The notes: a model not told the origin generated them from the letters alone. A stretch of DNA of 64,000 nucleotides from Tilletia caries (GCA_032718865.1 JALUTQ010000038.1:1364001-1428000); one strand, 5' to 3'. Shown: positions 46,026-58,559, counted from the stretch's first letter. Made by a program: numbers and translations.

Positions 46026-46226
46026 TCATTGGGCGTGCCGTCGGCGGCGCGACGGTAGTAGTTTTTGGCAGGCGGGGCAAGATACGTAGCTGATGCTGGC
46101 GAGTTGGGTGTCCGTGAGGCGGTCGCTTCGACCGCTGCTATGCCAATGTCGAATATGAGAACCGAGGTCGTTGAAGGTGGCCCCTTCGCAGACGGGGGCG
46201 GGGCAGGCCCTGCGCACAGCCGGCAT
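46026..46226 (-). CDS. N-terminal zinc-finger segment of the retrotransposon ORF (frame-shifted)
   Basis: From the methionine MPAVRRACPAPVCEG at 46226 the frame encodes a CCHH finger (C-x4-C...H-x3-H) and then SYVSCPACQK, where the frame is lost. In the downstream ORF's frame the sequence continues NDHNCTCASCGVDLGRG, supplying further cysteines. The two parts read as one zinc-binding N-terminus split by a single-base change. Such fingers in R2-type elements recognise the target DNA. Confidence 0.6.
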   Translation of the reverse strand: MPAVRRACPAPVCEGATFNDLGSHIRHWHSSGRSDRLTDTQLASISYVSCPACQKLLPSRRRRHAQ

Positions 46227-47411
46227 ACCGGGTGACGAAGGGCTCGAGACTTGCTTAGGGGAGCTTCCTCTTTTTCTTGTTTTTTCTTTGCTATGCAAGA
46301 TCGTCCGATGACGTGCGGATGGAGGCCCTCTATTTATTATACCTTTCGCTCTGCCAATTTCAAATTTCAAACTCCGCCCGCTTCTCGAAAAGCCGGCACA
46401 AAAACACGACACCACACATCAGCCTCAGCTTCACACCGACGCGTCTCCTCACACGACGCGCTTCGACAGGAAAGGTGGCACACCGGGGACCATTGCGCTC
46501 TAGGTGAACAGGGTATTGACGAACTACTAGCTGAACATGAGGAAGTATGGTGGTGGAGAAGGACGCGGTCTTTCTTATCCTCACAGCGCGCAGCTCAACC
46601 CTCTTTTCCTTTCCTTATACTCTCCCATTTGCCCCTCTCTTCCTTTCTCTTCATCTTTGATACTCCCAGGAACAGGCCTCTCGTTCTCCACGGTAGCGAG
46701 GCCTATCTTTTATCAGACCGCCTCAAGAACTTGCCCCCTCCAAAAAGATCATCCTCCCTGGACCGTGGACGACAACAGCAAGCACAACCGGCAACGAGTA
46801 CTTCCGTCAAGAACAGGAATCTGAGCCAAATCCGGCAACAGCGGGGGCTATGCGCACCCAACCTTTGGCTTGCCTCAAGTGGCTTATGGCTATCTCACGA
46901 GACCGGACCGCGCGTCCGATAAGTCCGCTTCAGACTTCTATTCGCACTCCAGATCACTCGGTGCGGGTGTGGACCAGTGATGAATCGGCCTGTACACATT
47001 CACAGGCACGGATGCCAGCGGGTAATTTTCATATTCACCTGACCTTTCTCCACGCTGACATCTTGTTTTTTCCCCGCTGCTTTTCCTGCCTCCCCTTCGT
47101 CACTCGTCAGCGTCTCGAGAATAGATGCCTCGGGAGTCCTCGCGGGAGCCACAGCGCTAACGGAAAAAAGCTTGGCCAGGCACAGAATCATGGAAAGCTC
47201 GTGAGATGGCCGACCCTTCCGGTCAAGCAGGCGACTGACACGATTTTTTCCTCTCTCCGCTATAGACACAACGCTCGGAAGGAAGGGTATAAGTGCATGT
47301 ATGCCGCCTACACTCTCGAGAAAGGTCCCTCCATATCCACCACGCACTACGAAAACTTCCACAGCCTTGCCATGCTGCGCATGTCCAGCTGCTCGTCAAC
47401 TTTACCTGACA
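46227..47411. other. No gene recognised
   Basis: About 1.2 kb. The part near 46227-46330 may be the retrotransposon 5' UTR. A TATA-like GGGTATAAG occurs near 47287, about 125 bp before the next candidate start codon. Confidence 0.35.
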
Positions 47412-48075
47412 ATGATTCACCCTTGCCTTCTTCTGCCTCTCCTTTCTCTTCTCCTTCTCGCCACTCTTTCCGACTCTGCGCCTGTTCCTGAGACGGTCTG
47501 CTCTTCCTGCCACGCTCTGCCTCAGCCACCAAGTGTGAGTGGCCTCAACGATCCGGAAGATGATTTGGGTGCCTCCGATCAGGCTTCTGAACCTATCTTT
47601 GTGCTGTGCAGCCTGTAGCCCGCGCAGGGCCCCCAGTCGCACAGACATCCGATATTGTGACCCACATATACAGTGAGTGCTGTCGCATGTCCGGAACGCG
47701 ACCCTTCGCTCACGTGAAGATGTCTCTGACAACAAAGATGCCTCGCCTGGAGTGTCCGCGGAACAGTGTCCCACCTCAACGACTGGCAGCGCTACCTGCT
47801 TGAGGCGGAGCGCGCAGGAGCCCTTCGACTCGATCGTCTGCCGCCCGCCGGTGCGGAACGCGTCCGGCAACTGCTGGCGCAGGCACGCCTTGCTAAGGGC
47901 CGGGTTGACCGTATCTGGCTGGAGATGGATCGACTTCTCCGGCAGGAGGACATGGCCAGGCTCCATCACTGAAGCCACCTTCGCAATGAACCGTAGCTTG
48001 AGGATGATGCACCTGTTCCCGATCCTCGGGCATGCAGGCGTGGGTTCTCACTTTGAAATCGACAAGCAGCGTTAG
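47412..48075 (+). CDS. Candidate small secreted protein
   Basis: Proposed exons 47412-47534, 47612-47672 and 47738-48075 keep frame across two introns (GTGAGT...CAG and GTGAGT...AAG) and give 173 aa. The N-terminus MIHPCLLLPLLSLLLLATLS followed by DSAPVPETVC is a clear signal peptide with a plausible cleavage after the hydrophobic core. The mature part is short with scattered cysteines (VCSSC, EQCP, ATCLRR, SIVCRPP, GNCWRR). No family is recognised. Neighbours are a retrotransposon and repeat DNA, a setting where fungal effectors are often found, but that is context only. Alternative reading frames of the third exon are also open, so the exon model is uncertain, and the gene could be spurious. 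Confidence 0.35.
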
Positions 48076-49775
48076 CTATGTAGTTTCCATATGTACGAGT
48101 ACTTCGCGATACATGCGGCCATGCCTGCCTGGAAATGTGCAAATGTGGAGGAGGACGTCGACGCCTCGACCGCTGCTGTGTTGTCGCCGAGCAGCACGAA
48201 CGTCTACCCGAACAGCATGCTCACGCTACTGCCCACTGCTCACTGCTCACTGCTCACTACTCACTGCTGGCGGCCGTGCATCCATCCGTTCCCAACGGTC
48301 AGGCATGTCCTCTCTCACGCTCAAGCGATCCCATCTCGAAATGCAGCTTCGATCAGCGCATGGCGCAACTGAAGCAAGGCGGCGCGAAAGGGAATTCGTC
48401 ACGTCAAGGACTCGCGGTCGCGACTCACCATTCCAATGCTTCTCTTGCATACAGCAAACAGGCCAGTCGTTATCTCTCTGATTCTGCGCAGCGAGCCAGC
48501 GGACACACACGTGTAAGCATTCTTCTTGCGATCTGCACGAGCAAAGACGTCCTCTGAAGTTCGGGCGCGTACAGCTGACCATGCTCGTATCCACCACGCC
48601 TTAGATGTCCTCGTTCTGACCCACAAACGACAGCATTCTTACGCATCTCTGAAAGCTGCATGCTGCTGTCAGATGATAGCGCAGAGCCGACTGACGTGTA
48701 CATGACATGGAAACTCACTGACCATCGCTAGCTCATGCTTCTCAACAATGCCTTCCTGCTTGCTGATTACCCTCTACCCACTTGCATCGTTCTGGTGTCC
48801 CTCTGTCCCTTTCTCGTCGGATCGCACGAAGGCGGCCGCAGTCCGCAGGTATGCCAAAGGAAAAGGCACCTCACTGCTAACCTCTAAGCATGAACGACGG
48901 ACCAGCTGATCTCTCTTTCGCCTTATGCATATTAGCTGATTATTTCCATGTCCCTTCCAATGCACCTAGATGCTCGCATAGCGGCACACGTTCCATAGAC
49001 CTTCGACGAGCAGCTTCCCTTCGTTATCTGCCGATGCCTGCCGAAGCGCAAGGTAACTAGTCTGCCAGCGGACAGGTGACAGGCAGACTCGCCTGCACTT
49101 CCTTGGCGTGTCCCTGACCACCAGCACCTGGCCGAATACAACACGGGCATTCCTGACCTTTTCATCTCAACATCACACGACAGCAACTGACCTTTCCATT
49201 AGATGACGATCCTGCACGCATGCCGCTCAAAGCCAACGGCTTGTCTGACCTTACGATTCCAGCATGTTGCGAGATGATACACCCGGCTGCTGACCCTTTC
49301 CTCCCTGCTTTCCTGATCCAGTACAGTGGCAGGATGCCGCCAGTTCCCTCCTGCTCACAACACGACACAGTCAAAGATTCTGCTTCCGAAGCATCTTCGA
49401 AACAGGTCGTCCAACGGACGGGAAAAGGCATAAAAGGAGGGCTTCCGGACGCTGATTCGTCCCCCTTTTCTCTTCACCCTCATCTTCACCCTCACCTTCA
49501 CCTTCACCTTCACCTTCACCTTCCACCTTCCACCTTCACCTTCTACCTTCACCTTCATCAAGCTCTCCTCCTCAAGTCTCGGTGGACCTCTCCTCAAGCT
49601 TCGGTGGACCTCTCCTCCTTCGGTCATCTCTCCTCCTTCGATCAACCTCTCCGCCTCAAGTCTCGGTCGACCTCCCCTGCTCAAGCTTCGGTGGACCTCT
49701 CCCCCTTCGGTCACCTCTCCTCCTCGAGTCTCGGTCCGACCTTCCATCCTCAAAGCTTCGATCGACTCCATGTGG
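48076..49775. other. Gene-poor region with simple repeats
   Basis: No gene with family features. Contains a CTCACTG-type microsatellite at about 48232-48270, a CACCTT hexamer array at about 49483-49555, and a purine/pyrimidine-biased minisatellite (units around TCGGTGGACCTCTCCTC) at about 49560-49760. Confidence 0.5.
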
Positions 49776-50607
49776 GTTAGATCGATGATACCATGCCACA
49801 TCGATCTAGTGCACATTTCACTTGCTTTTTCTCTACCTCCAGCCTCGCACGCCACACTCCCCTCCGGGGGGATCGAGCTCCGCTAAAACCAGGTCTTGCA
49901 AACCCTCGCGACCAACTTCGTACCCTGGAAGACCCATCACCGTGCCAAGCACTCTCAATCCTTGTCCACCCCCGTACGCCCCGTGGGGGGTAGCGGCCGG
50001 GGTCCGCGGAGGGCAAGAGGCGAGCGTGGCGGGGAACGAGCGATGCTCGGCACATCGGTGGGTCTTGTAGGGTGGGAGGGTGGCCGGGGCAGCCGGGCCT
50101 GGTTGGTGACGGCGGTCTTTCTCCTGAGGAGGGGAGTGTGGCGGACGAGGTTGGAGGCAGGAGACCAAGCCTCGGTCGACCTTCTCTGTGAGTTAGGTCG
50201 ATGATACCATGCTACATTGATCTAGAACACACTTCACTTTTTTCCTTTTACCCCCAGCCTCGCACGCCACACTCCCCTCCGGGGGGATCGAGCTCCGCTA
50301 AAACCAGGTCTTGCAAACCCTCGCGACCAACTTCGTACCCTGGAAGACCCATCACCGTGCCGAGCACTCTCAATCCTTGTCCACCCCCGTACGCCCCGTG
50401 GGGGGTAGCGGCCGGGGTCCGCGGAGGGCAAGAGGCGAGCGTGGCGGGGAACGAGCGATGCTCGGCACATCGGTGGGCCTTGCAGGGTGGGAGGGTGGCC
50501 GGGGAAGCCGGGCCTGGTGGGTGACGGCGGTCTTTCTCCTGAGGAGGGGAGTGTGGCGGACGAGGTTGGAGGCAGGGAACCATGGCAAGGGGGGCCATGG
50601 TTCCCTA
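49776..50607. repeat. Two tandem 416-bp units, each with inverted-repeat termini
   Basis: The units begin at GTTAG 49776 and 50192 and are almost identical. Each encloses a 308-bp core (49843-50150; 50258-50565) whose ends are 23-bp near-perfect inverted repeats around CCACACTCCCCTCC / GGAGGGGAGTGTGG. The cores look like a small non-autonomous DNA element caught in a tandem duplication. ORFs here are shadows in GC-rich repeat. Confidence 0.75.
50575..50605. repeat. 12-bp perfect hairpin
   Basis: GGGAACCATGGC (50575-50586), a 7-nt loop, and GCCATGGTTCCC (50594-50605), directly at the end of the second 416-bp unit. Confidence 0.7.
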
Positions 50608-51427
50608 TTCCGCTCTTCTCTCATGATCTACCCGCCGCTGGGCAATTCGGAGCTTGCTCTGATGCGCCCTGGCCCCCGTGGGGAAGAGAAGAGCGGGACC
50701 CGCAAGGGGTGAGTTTTCTCGGTCCCCTTACCCTCTCCACTTGCGGACTGTCATACTGATCACCATGACTTCTTCTCGTTCTCTCTGCTGCCTTTTCGCT
50801 ACGACTTCGCCTTCGACTCACTTCGCCCTTCGACGCTTCAACCTCTTCTACTTTCCGACGTCCTCGCCTTCCGATCTCCTCGCCCTCGACATCGCCTCCC
50901 GTTCCGACCTCGTGCTCACAACCTCGCCGTCCGATCTCCTCCCCTCCGACGTCCTCGCCTTTCGCCACTGTCACCCTCATTTTCGACCTCTTCACCCTCC
51001 AACCCTTGTCCTCTCCAACCTCTTCGCCTTCCGACCTCATCGCCCTATAACGATGTCACTTGCTTTCCACCGCTTCCGTCATCCCGAGCGACGAACGCAA
51101 CTCGCGACCTCGTCAAGGTGTGCAAGCTTTCTTCCCATGTACATATCTTTAGACCTTACTTGCAGTTCAACTTTGTTTTCCATCAACTCCTCCTTCGTTT
51201 GCCTGAAGTGCCCCTGTGCGCGCCGAGGACGTCTTGCGCGGCGATGGCGATGCGGAGATGTGGACGACCCGCTGTGCTTTCGGTAACGAGATGACGAGTG
51301 CACAAGCGCCAGAGTTATCTGAATATGTAGAACATTTTTCGATTGATAAGACGAAGTTGTTCAAGGACCTTGGAGACATGATTCTTTGGGAAGCAAGAAG
51401 GTGCGGTAACCGGAATGTCGCATGATT
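50608..51427. other. Degenerate repeat region downstream of NUP98-96
   Basis: 50790-51050 is a degenerate periodic repeat of phrases such as TTCGCCTTCCGACCTCCTCG. No gene is recognised. The part nearest 51427 is presumably the NUP98-96 3' UTR. Confidence 0.5.
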
Positions 51428-54400
51428 TTAAGGATGGAAGAGATCGTTGAAGTGGTCTTGCGCGAGAGACTGCGAGAGGGACGGACGGTTAGAGCAAGAA
51501 CTGGCGGCATGTAGTGCAGGAAAGCAGATTGTCTCACCTGTACAACTTCGACAGCGGGCGGGAAGTCGACGTCCCACCCTGGTCCACTCGGCCCTATCTC
51601 GGGGCGAACCTTGGTCACATCCCGGCCAAAGTAACTCAGAACCGAAAGCACTGTAAAGATGCAGATCGATGCAAGTCAGATATCAGGGATCACGAGCCAT
51701 CCATGGCACTCAATAAAGTCAAACTCACTTTGACTCCGAGTCATCTGCTGCGTTGCCCGGATGCAAGCCAGTGAAGGGTTCTTCTCCAGGTCCGACGGGT
51801 CGTCACCCAGGGGAAGCAATTGGGGCAGTCCCACCTGAATCCTCTCGATGCTTGCCGCTATGTTCAAGAACTGCTCTTCCCCTTCGTCGTCGAGCGTTCC
51901 TGCCAATCGCCGATTTAGCAGTGAACTAAGGTGCCAAACGCAGGCCACGTAGTCCACGTACAGCTTGCCGCCGTAGTTCCACTCCGGCAAGTTGGCCCCG
52001 CCTCGATGGGTCAGGAAGCCCAGGATGCGCATGACGAGCTGGTGGTCCGTTCGAACGATGGCCTCCGGGATGAGTATCTTGGTGGCCACGTCGTGGGCTT
52101 CCGACAGTAGGTCGGCCTTCGCGAGGGAGAGGAACTCTTCGTATCGATCGTCCCTGTAACGCTTGAGGTACGCTCGCGCTTCGTGCACCCACTCCTCCGG
52201 CACACAGAGCTCGTGAATGACAAACGCGATCTCGGCCTCGCTCGCACCCTCGACGCACCGCGCCAGTACGTCCCGGATGGCACGTCGACGAGCTACCGCA
52301 CTTTGCAGATGCAAGAGCACGAACACCGCTGAAGTCCACTTGCCAGCAAGCTCCAGCTCGTTCGCGAAGTCCGCCGTAAGTGCATCGGAACGCGCACTGT
52401 AGCCTTGTAAAGAAGCTGCGTCATCCGCATCGAACGTGTACCGAGTCTCGACCACACCCGTCCGATCCTGGAAATGCCGCACCTTGAGCGCATGCGAGAG
52501 CAGGATGTGCAAATGCCAGGGCAGTCGATAATCCGTCTGACTCGGTCCAAAGTTGCAAGGCCCAAGTGCTGTCTCCAAATCATGCGAAGGGTCCACCGCA
52601 AGCTTGATGAGCTCAAAGAGCACGTCACGATCGTAGCTCCGCGCCTTGACCAGCTCTCGCAGACGTAACTCGCCGATGTGGGCCTTTTCGCGGTATGCAG
52701 GCATGGGGGGAGCTGCTGTTCGCAGTTCATGAACGGCACGGTCGTACGACGCCAGTGACTCGTTCAGATCGGCCTCGTGCGGAACACCGTACCACAAGTG
52801 CAGTCCGAAAGCTCGCTTCCAGTCCAAGCCAGCTCCAATGTCGATGGCCTCTACTTGCTCGGATGGGTCCCGATTGCCGGCCTTGTTCGCCTCGGAGCGG
52901 TTGACGTTGCCAGAAAGTAGCTCATACAGTCGGAGATGCTGTTTCGAGATGTGTGCATCCACCCCTTCCTTGCGCCAGGTAGCCAACTGGTCAGCGAGAT
53001 CGTCGCCGTGCTCGTCGTCTCCCGGAACTTGCGCGATGAGTGTCGAAAGGTGCAGATCACCGGAGTCTATCGCGGCCATGCAAGCACGTTGCAGCTGGTA
53101 GCCGGACAGGTAGCTGAAGAGAGTGTCACTGGTGCGACTCATGGCGACGTGAGATCGAGACTCAGCTTCGACGGTCTGTTGCACAGCCTGCTGGAGCCAG
53201 TCCGACAACGCCTCCTTCCGCTTGAGCGCGGTCACTCGCTTCTTGAGCTCTTGTGAAGGATCGCCGGGCAGCTCAAGATCAATCTCGTCGAATAGAGCGT
53301 GCCCAAGACGCCAGATCGTGGCTTCTTGGGAATGGTCGCCGATGTCAAAGAGTCCGGAGAAGTGGTAGAATCTTGCAGTCGGCGCGATCTGCGCCGCGGG
53401 ACAGTCGTCTTGCTCGTAATACTCGACGATCGAGTTTTGGAGCTGGACATCCATGATCGGATCGAGAATGCCATCGTACGCCTGGGAAAGGAAAGGATGA
53501 AACGAGTCACTTCTGGGTTCCATGTCCATCTCTGCCCTGTACTGTCGATGTCACATACCGGAGTGTTCGATGTCAAGACCTTCTGCAGCCGGACAGACGT
53601 AATAGATTGTTCACTCGCACGCTTTGACCCTTGAGACGGAACGAGATTGGAGCTGTAGAAGCGGTCAAGAAAAAAGGAAGAAGCTGATTCATGAGTTCAA
53701 GATTCGATTGCGGAAGGCGAAGGGGACGAAGGAGGAGCGCCCATACGCTCTGTACAGTGGCGTTGATAGATCTCCGTGTAGACGATTGCGGTAGAATCAT
53801 CGCATGTCCAGGAAAGTGGAGAAGGGGGAGAAGGGAATGGGGGAAAGGGGAAGTTCTCGCGTGCACCTACCTCAAAGCAACCCCAGCGAGGACACCGTTG
53901 TGCACAAGCAGCCCGCCAGGACCCCAACCGACTCGAAAGGATCGTCCCATGCAGAGCCCTGCATCCGCGCGGATGCTCTCCTGGCCGTGGCTGATCGACT
54001 GTGCTAGATCCGTGCGGGTGAACTTGCGCGCTCGCGGTCCGGAAGTCGGCATGGTGGCTGCGGGAATTCCCGTGGTGAAGTTCGGGCGCTAACGATGTTC
54101 GGAAGCGTCAAGAAGGGGAAAGTGGTACGGTAAGAGGGGAGTGAGAAACAGGACCGAACCAGCAGCGGTATCTCAAAGCTTTCAGAAAACACTCACGCTT
54201 CCATTTCGTGCCTCAGGAGAGACTGGACCTGTCTCCGGCTGGACCGACGAGGCCCGAGGATGCTTCCGCACCGCCACAGGCCCAACAGCAGAAACATTCT
54301 GGGCCTGAGCGCCGACCTTTCCGTCTCCGTCTCCGGCCCCAGTCCGCCGAGCACCGAACAGACTGGCTTGCATGACTTGCACCTTCTCGGGCTGCACACC

Positions 54401-57400
54401 CCGCTCCGTTGCCCATGCCTGAAGATCGTTGGGACGGGCGACTTCGGGTGCAGGGCTGGCGCGGACGATGCGGACGCTTGTTGTACCTCTGCGAACAGGT
54501 ATCTCTCGAGCTTGGAACGTATCGTCGGCATCGACGTCATCCTCATTGGTGGTTGACATGATCGAATCACCCTCTGTGGTGCTGTCACCAAGTCCTTCAT
54601 TAGGAGGGGCATCGTCGTCGTCTTCGTCGTCATCATCGTCGTCGTCCTCTTCGATGTCGTTCATAGACTTTGACGTCTTGCGGGCTTGCGAAGGTGAAGC
54701 CTCGATCGGCTTCAGCTTGGGCTTGTACGTGTCCTTGCTCTGCGTGACCGCCGTCGCCGCTGCGTCTTCGCTATCCTCATCCTCGCTATCAAGACCGTAG
54801 CGACTGAAGTGCTCGACCTGGAATTGCCAGGCGCCTGTCGGAGCATGGAAGTCGATGAACTTGGTCTCCGGGATCTTCTTGAGCTTGGCGATGTGCTGCT
54901 TGTAGCGAGGATGTTCGGGATCCTTGATCGGCTCTCGGGTGGCCCGGTCGAGGGGCCAGCACTTGTCAAGGGTCACCACCGCAGGAACGTTGAGAGCCTC
55001 GCCTTGCGCAGCCTTCGGCCCGGGGACGTAGCCAGCCTTCATGCCGTCCGTTCCAGGCGTGCAGTCGGCCTTCTCGGGATAAACATAGCATTCTTTGGCA
55101 CGGATCTGAACGACGCCTCCAGCAATCGAGGTCAAGTCAGAAATGCCGCTCAGATCCACGGGAGGGAGGAAACGGATCGATCCGAATCCAGAGCGGGAGA
55201 CGGTGAAATCGCGGACCGTCTGGAGCTCCGTCTTCGTCATGCGGCGCAGCTCGGAAAGCGTGGGCGACATCTTGTATCCGCCCGGGAGCACATCCGCATC
55301 GTTGTCATGAGCCGAGGTCCGCGTGTTGGAGGTATCGCCAAGCGAGCGATCGCCAAAGAGGTTCCGGGACGCACCATCACCCTTACTGGGGCTATCGTCC
55401 GCAACGCCCCGGGGACCGCGGCCAGCGAAACTGAAGCTTGCGTCCGAATCGGCAGCCCCAGCTCGGCTGAGTCGACTCTGACTGGCAGAGACCTCAAACG
55501 CAGGACTGAAGTTCACACCACGACCAGGAGGCACCGTCCCAGAACGACGAGCGCCGCCAAACTCGCGCGAAGGACTCTCGAAAGGGTTGACACTGCCCGT
55601 GCGATTCGCACTCGGCGAACCCGCAACACTACCTCCTCCATCGTTCAGCACAAGACGCTTCACGCTCGGACGGCTGGTGAAAGCCTGACTGGGCAGTCCG
55701 CTGTCGTTGCCGAGAGCACGGAAGATGCTGGGGCTGCCGGTGCGCAGCGCAGCGGGGGAACCAGGTCCGATCGATCCCTCGCGGGTCGCTCCCGGCGTCG
55801 ATTCGCGGTGAGTACCAGCACCGACACTGGCTGTGCCGGCGAACAGACCGAGGCTCGGAGTAGCACTGCGGTAGCGGAGCGTCTTGGCCGAAGAGCGTGC
55901 CGTGGGACGGAAAGGAGATTCGCGGCCATTACTGGCGGTAGAAGCGCCCAATCCGAAGCGAGGCTGATGTTCCTTGGCGACCGAACTGAAGGGCAGGAAG
56001 GGTTGATGTCCGAGGCTAGCACCCATCGTACTGTTGCCAAGACTAAGGCCGTTCATCGAGGACCCATTGGTGCCCGCCGTAGAGCGGAAGAGAGCCTCCG
56101 TACCGTATGGGTCAGCATCGATGCCCTTAGCCAAACCCTGAGCGACACTTTGCGCGAGAATCTGAGACTGGGTGAGATTCTGCTGACCAAAGTTCAAGCT
56201 CTGACCAAAACCAGGGACTCCTGCGCCAGCACCGAACCCGGGAGCAGCTCCACCTGCAGCAGGCTGTGCGTTAACCAGTGTCGAGCCAAATAGTCCGCCT
56301 CCTGCCGTGGATTGGCCAAAGAGACCACCTCCGCCGCCCGCAGCACCCGCCTGTCCAGCATTATTGCCAAACAGTCCACCTCCACCGGCGTTGTTCGTGC
56401 CGAAGAGTCCACCAGGCTTCGCCTGCGCCTGCTGGCCAAAGAGGCCACCACCACCAGCACCAAAGCCCGTCGCAGCCCCAGCAGCAGGCTGCTGCTGCTG
56501 CTGCGCGCCAAAGCCACCAAAAAGACCGCCAGTCTGCGCCGCAGCCGGCTTCGCTCCAAACAGACCCCCACCTCCAGCAGCGTTGTTGTTGTTGTTGCCA
56601 AAGAGACCGCCGCTGGCGGGCTGCGGTTGAGCCGTGTTGCCTGCGTTGCCAAAGAGGCCACCTCCAGCGGGCTTGGCACCAAAGGCGCCTCCACCGAAGA
56701 GACCTCCGCCGGCGGCGGGGGCTGCAGCCGTGCTGGCCGCACCGAAGCCGGGAGCCGAGCCCGTTGCGCCTCCGCCGAAGAGACCGCCCCCTGCGGCGGG
56801 CTGGGCACCCGTGTTGGCACCGAAGGCACCGGGCGCGGGCGTCGTGGCTGCCTGTCCGAAGGAAAACGCAGGCTTGGGTTGGTTGGCAGCTGCAGCAGAC
56901 GTGGCTCCAAATCCGCCAAACCCAGTGGAAGCCGGAGTGGCAGTGGCGCCCGCGTTCCCGAAAAGACCGCCCGGCTTGGCCGCGTTGTTCGCAGCTCCGA
57001 AGCCGAATGCGCCGGCAGCCTGACCTTGCTGGGTGTTCTGACCAAAGCCGCCAAAGGTGTTGGTGGTAGCAGCAGGCGCTCCGAAGAGACCTCCTGGTTT
57101 GGCCTGGTTGTTATTGGCTGCGGCGCCAAAGGTGAAGCCTCCGGTAGAGGCAGCGGGCTGGGCAGCGGCGGCGGCCCCGCCAAAGCTGAAGCCGGTCTGG
57201 CCCTGTTGCTGTTGTTGAGGCTGCTGCGCACCGAAGAGACCACCGGCCTGCTGCGCCGGCTGCTGCGTGTTCTGACCGAAAAGGCCACCTGGCTTGTTCT
57301 GGCCAAAGAGACCGCCAGTCTGCTGTTGCTGTGCGTTGTTCTGGCCGAAGATGCCGCCTGCAGCTTGGGGTTGCTGACCGAAGAGACCGCCGGTCTGAGG

Positions 57401-58483
57401 CTGTTGTTGCTGCTGTTGACCGAAGATACCTCCGGTGTTGGCCTGTTGGGCGGGCTGGCCGAACAAGCCACCCGTTTGAGCAGGTTGGCCAAAGGCTCCA
57501 CCGGCCTGACCAGCTTGCTGCGGTTGTTGTTGTTGCTGTTGTCCGAATCCACCGAAGGTAGCGCCTGCTGCGGGCCCAGCATTTCCGGTCTTACGTCCTT
57601 GTTGATAGTCTTGAACGCGGAGTTCTTCGAAGGAGGCGTTGCGGTAGGCGGGCAGACAGGTGATGGACTGATAGGAGAAGTTTGAAGTTGTGTTGTTGTT
57701 GTCCTTTTCTGTGACTACGTGAGGTTGGTAAGGGGGATTACTGGAGCCTTGCGTGGGCATGGCGCCTGCGGCTGATTGTGTGTGTGTGTGCGTGTGTGAG
57801 AGATCAGCGTATGGAATCAGATACTGTGGTGAGGACGCGACACTTACCAGCTGTGTTTGCTGTGCCGAACATTCCACCTCCGGTCTGTCCGACTGCGCCG
57901 AATGTGTTTGTCTGTGGCTGCTGCGCGGCAAAGAGGCCTGAGCCTGCGGGCTTGGCACCAAAGGCACCGGTTGCTGCCCCGCCGCCGCCGAACAAGGCAC
58001 CGGTCTGTGCCTGTGCTGGCTGCATCGCGCTTCCTGTTTGGATGATAGGTGAGAGAGTAAGTCAGTACGGCGAATGATAGGTTTGTGATTGATGGGAGTT
58101 TGACTGACCGCCTGCGCCAAAGGTGAATCCTCCTCCTGCTGGGGCCGTAGCATTGTTGACGGCGCCGAACCCGCCAAAGCCGGTGGGGGCAGGCTTGTTC
58201 TGCTGTGCGCCGAAGAGACCTCCTCCGCCGGCAGCTGTGTTGTTTGCCTGTCCGAATGCGAAGGGGGCGGACTGTGTGGATGGAGCGCCGAAGAGGCCGC
58301 CTGCTGCTGGCTGCTGTGGCTGCTGCTGCTGGGGCTGCTGAGCGCCGAAGCCGAAGCCTGTGGGAGGGAAGCGAGAGGAGTCAGTTGGTAAGAGACAGGC
58401 TCGAGCTGTGATTGAGAGATGCGCACCTGTCTGTGCTGGCTGTGCTGCTCCGAATGCGCCTGGCTGCTGCTGCTGCTGCTGTG

Positions 58484-58515
<32 letters not shown>

Positions 58516-58559
58516 CCGAAGCCGCCGAAGCCGCCCGTCGCGCCGCCGCCGCCGAACAT
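51428..58559 (-). CDS. NUP98: NUP98-NUP96 (Nup145-like) nucleoporin precursor
   Basis: Nine exons on the minus strand keep frame exactly: 58559-58427, 58357-58109, 58033-57848, 57765-54197, 54088-53871, 53652-53559, 53481-51729, 51650-51538, 51469-51428 (2118 aa). Start MFGGGGATGGFGGFG, then polyQ and dozens of GLFG/FG repeats to about residue 700, with a Gle2-binding (GLEBS) motif near 215-245 (YQSITCLPAYRNASFEELR). The autoproteolytic domain runs from MSPTLSELRRMTK to the cleavage triad HFS in VEHFSRYGLDSE (about residue 1176). An acidic linker follows. The NUP96 part starts about 1380: RADAGLCMGRSFRVGWGPGG, then a long alpha-helical region (AYDGILDPIMDVQLQ, HLHILLSHALK). Cleavage yields an FG nucleoporin and a Y-complex scaffold protein. 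It is divergently paired with RCC1. Confidence 0.95.

Larger units (their letters stand above)
43175..46226 (-). mobile_element. Non-LTR retrotransposon with restriction-like endonuclease (R2/CRE-like group)
   Basis: Single-ORF element: N-terminal CCHH zinc finger, reverse transcriptase, C-terminal zinc knuckle and restriction-like endonuclease. This order is that of early-branching non-LTR elements (R2, CRE, NeSL, MoTeR types), which usually insert into specific sequences. The 5' and 3' boundaries, tail and target duplication are not visible, so the coordinates cover only coding sequence. Confidence 0.8.

Noticed and set aside
47223..47978. 251-aa minus-strand ORF over the secreted-protein candidate
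   Set aside because: No motif, no plausible promoter or introns; the opposite strand has a signal peptide and phase-consistent introns.
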